Origin: JBBQSU01 sp038234815
GTDB lineage: Bacteria > Planctomycetota > Phycisphaerae > Tepidisphaerales > Tepidisphaeraceae
Length of the DNA stretch: 9,272 bases
Assembly: GCA_038234815.1 (NCBI GenBank)
Contig: JBBQSU010000133.1
Location: 1 to 9,272 of the forward strand
Reading direction: 5' to 3'
Below, in pieces: positions 5,931 through 9,272 of this stretch. Made by a program: the position numbers and the translations under genes. How positions within the stretch are numbered: position 1 is the stretch's first letter; every line of letters starts with the position of its first letter. The notes under the pieces are model-generated. The model did not search any database and had not been told where the DNA came from. It saw only the letters and a list, made by a program, of their open reading frames with translations.

Positions 5931-6923
5931 CACGACGACCTCCATCAATTTGCCCGCCAAGTGATCGAAACCGAAGCTGCGGCCGTTCGCGCGATGACCG
6001 GCGCGATCGACGAATCGTTCACTCGTGCCGTCGAGATGATCCTCGACTGCCCGAGCAGCGTGCTGACCACCGGCATCGGCAAAGCCGGACACGTTGCCCG
6101 CAAAATCTCGGCCACGCTGGCCAGCACCGGCACGCCCAGCCATTTTCTTTCACCCACCGATGCCGTGCATGGCGACCTCGGTGCTGTGCGCCAGGGCGAT
6201 CGGGTGATTATTTTGTCCTCCAGCGGGGAAAGCGAGGAAATCCTTCGCCTGGTCGATCTGCTCAAACGGCTCGATCATCCGATGATCGCCGTCACCGCTG
6301 CTAAAACCAACAGCCTGGCCCGCCTGGCCGATATCACGCTGGTCATGGGCAAAATTGCCGAAGCCTGCCCGCTCGGCTTGGCCCCCAGCGCTTCCACCAC
6401 GGCCATGCTGGCGCTTGGCGATGCTCTGGCGTTGACGGTCATGCACCAGCGGAACTTTACGGCTGAAGATTTTGCGCTCTATCATCCCGCCGGCCAGCTC
6501 GGGCGAAAGTTGATTCGCGTGAAGGAAGCCATGACCTTCAAACTCGGCGAAAACCTGCCGGTGGCTTCCGATCAACTCACCGTCGGGCAGGTCCTTCACC
6601 AGGTCAGCAGCATTAAGCGGCGCAGTGGCGCGGTCATACTCGTCGACGCCGCGGGCAAGCTCAGCGGGATTTTCTCCGACGGCGATCTCCGCAGGCTTGT
6701 CACCGATGACCATGGCAAAGCCCTCCAGCGTCCCATTCACGAAGTCATGACCCGCAATCCCAAGTGCATCGGCGCCGAACAACTGGCCAGCGAGGCCATG
6801 GCGGTGTTTCATCAGCACCGCATCGACGAACTTCCTGTGGTCAACAATGCCGGCGAGCCGGTCGGCCTCATCGACGTTCAAGACCTTGTGGTCCTGAAAA
6901 TGCTCGATATCGACGAGCCTTAA
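5922..6923 (+). CDS. kdsD: Arabinose 5-phosphate isomerase (KpsF/KdsD/GutQ family)
   Basis: A 333-residue enzyme that interconverts ribulose 5-phosphate and arabinose 5-phosphate, the first committed step toward Kdo for lipopolysaccharide. Residues about 10-200 are a sugar isomerase (SIS) domain: 'TTGIGKAGHVARKISATLASTGTPS' with K54, 'AVHGDLG' with H83, 'SSSGESEEI' (99-107), 'EACPLGLAPSASTTA' with E147, and 'FALYHPAGQLGRKL' with H188. These match the residues considered catalytic in E. coli KdsD. Two CBS domains follow (about 203-262, with GIFSDGDLRR, and 272-330). It starts about a dozen residues later than E. coli KdsD, which is usual for many homologues. Both ends overlap other genes: scpA at the 5' end and the Cys-rich gene at the stop codon, so its promoter must lie within scpA. 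KdsD and GutQ are not separable by sequence, but no sugar-alcohol genes are nearby. Confidence 0.93.
   Translation: MLHHDDLHQFARQVIETEAAAVRAMTGAIDESFTRAVEMILDCPSSVLTTGIGKAGHVARKISATLASTGTPSHFLSPTDAVHGDLGAVRQGDRVIILSSSGESEEILRLVDLLKRLDHPMIAVTAAKTNSLARLADITLVMGKIAEACPLGLAPSASTTAMLALGDALALTVMHQRNFTAEDFALYHPAGQLGRKLIRVKEAMTFKLGENLPVASDQLTVGQVLHQVSSIKRRSGAVILVDAAGKLSGIFSDGDLRRLVTDDHGKALQRPIHEVMTRNPKCIGAEQLASEAMAVFHQHRIDELPVVNNAGEPVGLIDVQDLVVLKMLDIDEP
5938..5943 (-). promoter_or_regulatory. scpA Shine-Dalgarno, located inside kdsD
   Basis: On the minus strand GGAGGT lies 7 nt upstream of the scpA ATG (5928-5930). The same bases encode residues 6-8 of KdsD. This site fixes the scpA start against the longer upstream-open frame. 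Confidence 0.75.
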
Positions 6924-7288
6924 AGGCGTTTTGCAACCGAGGTCGGTCTGTGCAGCGCGATCAGGGCATCCAGCGCCTGCGTCCCATGGACGCTCATCGG
7001 GCAAACCTGGGTGAACCTTCGCGTGCAAAAGTCCCCAGCGGTGGGGGAGCTTTCGCAGGTCTGGCAGATCCCATCAATGATCTGCTGATCCAGATCACGC
7101 ACGGCGTCTACCCGGCCGGCCAATTCGTCTAGCTTCGCCAGATTTTTCATGATGGAACACTTGCGTTCACAGTCGCGGGGCACGTCCGGCCCTAGCTTTT
7201 CAGAGCCTTCGGGCCTGAACTGGCAGATCGTGCAGACCTCCGACCGGATGGTGTGCTGCATGTCATCGAGAAGACAGATATTTTTCAT
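6920..7288 (-). CDS. Small nine-cysteine protein of unknown function downstream of nadB
   Basis: A 122-residue protein I do not recognise. It has nine cysteines, mostly in pairs: C5, C19-x2-C22, C40-x3-C44, C75-x2-C78, C88-x7-C96. Two halves of cysteine motifs flank a predicted helix (about 47-72, NLAKLDELAGRVDAVRDLDQQI), which suggests a compact metal-binding protein (zinc or Fe-S). There is no signal peptide and no membrane segment, so it is probably cytoplasmic. It looks like a real gene: the ATG has GGAG 6 nt upstream (7295-7298 on the minus strand), it starts 12 bp after the nadB stop, and cysteine pairs this regular are unlikely by chance. Its stop (TTA at 6920-6922 read on the plus strand) overlaps the kdsD TAA. 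Cotranscription with nadB makes a link to NAD synthesis or to the Fe-S enzyme NadA possible, but that is inference. Confidence 0.75.
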   Translation of the reverse strand: MKNICLLDDMQHTIRSEVCTICQFRPEGSEKLGPDVPRDCERKCSIMKNLAKLDELAGRVDAVRDLDQQIIDGICQTCESSPTAGDFCTRRFTQVCPMSVHGTQALDALIALHRPTSVAKRL

Positions 7289-7300
7289 AACGTACTCCAG

Positions 7301-8971
7301 TCAATCGATCGGTTCGGGAATTGGGGTTTCCATGGGCCTTCGCCAGAGCAGGTGCAACTTCCAGTGGGAATCGTCCCGCTCGGGATAATCCAGACGGAAA
7401 TGCGCGCCGCGAGATTCGGTGCGGGTGTAGGCGGCGGTGGAGATCAGGAAGCAGACGGTCAGCATGTTCTGCAATTCCCACCCGGCGACCGCGCCGGGCA
7501 GGCCTAACTCCTCCAGGCCGAAGGTTTTGTCCATCACATAACGGCTCCAGAAAGTGATGATCTCGCGGGTTTCGGTGAGTCGGTCGCCCGTGCGTTCGAT
7601 GCCGACGTTTCGCCACATCACGCTGCGCAGGCTGCTTTTCACGTCAACGATATCCAGCTCCGTTCGGGCGGAGGTGGGGATTTTGTGTTCGAGCGTGAGC
7701 GGATATTTCAAGTCATCCTGTCGCGAGCTATGGGCCGCATCGGTACCCGCGCGGGCACCGAAGGCCAGGCCTTCCAAAAGTGAATTACTGGCCAAACGAT
7801 TGGCCCCATGCAGGCCGGAGCAACTGACTTCGCCGACGGCGTACAGGCCGGGGAGACTGGTCCGACCGTATGCGTCGGCGTCCACTCCACCGATCATGTA
7901 ATGCGTCGCGGGGTGAATCGGGATGAGATCGCGCGTCATGTTGATGTCGAATTCGCTGGTCAATTTCACCAGCTGCGGGAATCGCGCCTTGAACGGCTCG
8001 GCGGGAAGATGCCGCACGTCGAGGTAGACGTGGGTGAAATTGGTCTTGCGGATTTGTTCGACGATCGCCCGGCTGACGATATCACGCGGGGCAAGTTCAC
8101 CCATCGGGTGGTAATCTTTCATAAAGCGATAGCCATTACGATCCACGAGGTGCCCTCCCTCCCCGCGAACGGCTTCGGTGATTAGCGCGCGTGATGCGCC
8201 GGCGACGTAAAGCGTGGTGGGATGAAACTGGACCATCTCCATGTCCTGCAGGCGCGCGCCGGCACGGTAGGCCATGGCGTGGCCGTCTGCGGTGGCAATC
8301 TTGGGGTTGGTCGATTCCCGGTACAATTGCCCCGCGCCGCCGGAAGCCAAAATCGTCCGCTTGGCCCAGATCAGGTTGACACGCCCGTCGATGACTGCCA
8401 GCACGCCAACGCAGCGGCCGTCGTCGGTCACCAGGTCGATGGCGAACGACCGCTCGGAAATGCGCACATTTTCTTTTTGACGGGCCGTGCGGATGAGCGT
8501 TTGTGCCAGCTCCTTGCCCGTGGCATCGCCATGCGCATGAACGATCCGGGCAAAGCTATGGCCGCCTTCCAAGCCAAGGGCCAGGCCATGGGCATTGCCG
8601 GCCTGCTTATCGAAATGGGCACCCCAATCCACCAGTTCCAGCACGCGCGCCGGACCTTCTTCAATGACCACGCGAACCGACTTATCATCGCAAAGTCCGG
8701 CTCCACAATCCTTCGTGTCTTTGACGTGAGATTCGGTCGAATCGGCCTTCTGCATGACGGCGGCAATTCCCCCTTGCGCGTACCAGGTGTTCGATTCTTC
8801 GGCTGTGTCCTTGGTCAGAACCAGCACCTCAACGTCGGCCTCGGCCGCAGCGATGGCAGCCCGAAGTCCGGCCACGCCGCCGCCGATCACCAGCACGTCA
8901 ATAAACTGCTGCGGAAGACGTGCGGCTTTGAAGGGTATCAGGTAGCGACGTTGCGTGAGGGCTTCAAACAT
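7301..8971 (-). CDS. nadB: L-aspartate oxidase NadB
   Basis: A 556-residue flavoprotein that oxidises L-aspartate to iminoaspartate, which NadA condenses with dihydroxyacetone phosphate to give quinolinate for NAD. The FAD-binding Rossmann motif is 'DVLVIGGGVAGLRAA' (25-39). The NadB/SdhA family signatures follow: 'ESNTWYAQGGIAA' (59-71), 'EGGHSFARIVHAHGDATG' (135-152), 'QFHPTTLY' (248-255), 'ELAPRDIVSRAI' with R296, 'HPATHYMIGGV' with H357, and 'GLYAVGEVSCSGLHGANRLASNSLLEG'. The C-terminal helical domain ends with the usual 'ESRGAHFRLDYPERDD'. 'SNTxxAQGGIAA' and the lack of succinate dehydrogenase partners favour NadB over a fumarate reductase. The ATG at 8971 is preferred over an in-frame TTG at 9019, because the added residues precede the usual start. 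No strong Shine-Dalgarno is visible. nadA and nadC are not in the window. Confidence 0.94.
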   Translation of the reverse strand: MFEALTQRRYLIPFKAARLPQQFIDVLVIGGGVAGLRAAIAAAEADVEVLVLTKDTAEESNTWYAQGGIAAVMQKADSTESHVKDTKDCGAGLCDDKSVRVVIEEGPARVLELVDWGAHFDKQAGNAHGLALGLEGGHSFARIVHAHGDATGKELAQTLIRTARQKENVRISERSFAIDLVTDDGRCVGVLAVIDGRVNLIWAKRTILASGGAGQLYRESTNPKIATADGHAMAYRAGARLQDMEMVQFHPTTLYVAGASRALITEAVRGEGGHLVDRNGYRFMKDYHPMGELAPRDIVSRAIVEQIRKTNFTHVYLDVRHLPAEPFKARFPQLVKLTSEFDINMTRDLIPIHPATHYMIGGVDADAYGRTSLPGLYAVGEVSCSGLHGANRLASNSLLEGLAFGARAGTDAAHSSRQDDLKYPLTLEHKIPTSARTELDIVDVKSSLRSVMWRNVGIERTGDRLTETREIITFWSRYVMDKTFGLEELGLPGAVAGWELQNMLTVCFLISTAAYTRTESRGAHFRLDYPERDDSHWKLHLLWRRPMETPIPEPID

Positions 8972-8982
8972 TCTTTGCACCG

Positions 8983-9012
8983 ATGTTAGCCCGAAAGCGC
9001 TTTTGGGGACAA
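8983..9012 (-). promoter_or_regulatory. Possible sigma70-type promoter for nadB
   Basis: On the minus strand TTGTCC (9007-9012) is followed after 18 bp by TAACAT (8983-8988), each 4 of 6 to consensus. Transcription would begin only a few bases before the ATG at 8971, giving a near-leaderless mRNA, which would fit the lack of a Shine-Dalgarno. The match is weak. A 10-bp perfect palindrome, AAAGCGCTTT (8994-9003), lies in the spacer and could be an operator. Confidence 0.2.
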
Positions 9013-9019
9013 AAGCCAA

Positions 9020-9272
9020 CCCGCGCCGGGCGGCGAGCGAATCGGATCAATTCCCACACCGCGTGACCCGGCGAGGCACAAACCCGGTCCACCCTCAGCC
9101 CAAAAGTGTACTAAAAGTGGACCTAAAGTGACATCAAAGTGGCCCTTTCCGACTCCTTAAAAAGTCCCGATGGGGCGCGTTTGGCACTGAATTTCTATTG
9201 GCTAATTAAGACATAACTACTTTAAAATAAATCACTTATGTAATACACGCTGGTCTTGAGCGACGTGGCCAG
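9020..9272. other. Intergenic region right of nadB, no gene seen
   Basis: No open frame with coding character is seen on either strand. The left part is GC-rich. The 11-bp repeats occupy 9103-9146. From about 9185 to 9250 the sequence becomes clearly AT-rich (TAATTAAG, TTTAAAATAAAT). Rightward promoter-like pairs can be drawn there, such as TTGGCA (9181-9186) with TAATTA (9203-9208) at 16 bp, or TTGGCT (9198-9203) with TTTAAA (9221-9226) at 17 bp. These are only suggestive, and the gene they might serve lies outside the window. Confidence 0.5.
9103..9146. repeat. Four direct repeats of AAAGTG at an exact 11-bp period
   Basis: The hexamer AAAGTG begins at 9103, 9114, 9125 and 9136. The full 11-bp units are AAAGTGTACTA, AAAGTGGACCT, AAAGTGACATC and AAAGTGGCCCT, so positions 1-6 and 9 (C, except as A-C shift in unit 3) are conserved and the rest vary. 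An 11-bp spacing is about one helical turn, so all copies face nearly the same side of the DNA. This suits cooperative binding of a regulator or a transposase. They lie 132-175 bp upstream of the nadB ATG, and upstream of whatever gene follows on the right. Confidence 0.75.

Noticed and set aside
5931..6143. Upstream extension of the scpA frame by 71 codons
   Set aside because: Gly/Arg/Ala-rich, antisense to kdsD, and not part of the ScpA family. The ATG at 5930 has a strong GGAGGT.
6150..7028. 292-codon minus-strand open frame opposite kdsD
   Set aside because: Antisense to the conserved SIS and CBS domains of KdsD and overlapping the Cys-rich gene in another frame. No motif is recognised.
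7680..7715. Short likeness between NadB 'DDLKYPLTL' and the SufT start 'DDDYKYPLSL'
   Set aside because: Nine to ten residues in unrelated contexts. Shared DNA is about 11 bp, which fits chance.
8222..8989. 255-codon plus-strand open frame opposite nadB
   Set aside because: Antisense to the NadB flavin-binding and catalytic motifs. Composition looks like a shadow.
8972..9019. TTG start giving NadB 16 more residues
   Set aside because: The ATG at 8971 already precedes the FAD-binding motif by a normal distance. The extra segment coincides with the candidate promoter.
9150..9165. GACT...AGTC around CCTTAAAA as a terminator
   Set aside because: Only a 4-bp stem with no U-tract.

Overview
The window is 9.3 kb of GC-rich, tightly packed bacterial chromosome. 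Gene content points to a Gram-negative-type heterotroph that makes Kdo for its outer membrane, makes NAD from aspartate, and uses SMC-ScpAB condensin and SUF-type Fe-S assembly. The hairpin repeat built on a 'CACAGATGAACAC' theme, the partial Fn3-like protein, the acetyltransferase with an unfamiliar C-terminal part, and the fused SufS-SufE suggest Planctomycetota (PVC superphylum). That placement is an inference from style and memory, not from a marker gene.

Layout, left to right. Positions 1-141 hold the last 46 codons of an Fn3-like protein. A 32-bp-arm inverted repeat (151-231) separates it from a GNAT acetyltransferase with a long C-terminal extension (254-1273). A 12-unit TPR protein (1334-2668) follows on the same strand. 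Next comes a leftward block read scpA (5930-5031), a SufS-SufE fusion (4946-3165) and sufT (3152-2694), which meets the TPR gene tail to tail with 25 bp between them. kdsD (5922-6923) runs rightward. Its start codon lies inside scpA and the scpA start codon lies inside kdsD, so the two genes overlap head to head by 9 bp with each Shine-Dalgarno inside the other gene. At its other end, the kdsD stop shares a TTAA with the stop of a nine-cysteine small protein (7288-6920), the second gene of a leftward nadB pair (nadB 8971-7301). The last 300 bp have no recognisable gene. They hold a possible nadB promoter, four AAAGTG hexamers at an exact 11-bp period, and an AT-rich tract.

How the genes work together. 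SufSE and SufT form a sulfur-mobilising and Fe-S maturation module, but SufBCD is not in the window. NadB makes iminoaspartate for the Fe-S enzyme NadA, which is also absent here. The Cys-rich partner of NadB is the best candidate for an undescribed component, possibly a metal or Fe-S protein tied to that step. ScpA (chromosome condensation) and KdsD (Kdo precursor) are housekeeping genes whose 5' ends are physically locked together. No phage, CRISPR, rRNA, tRNA or complete mobile element is seen.
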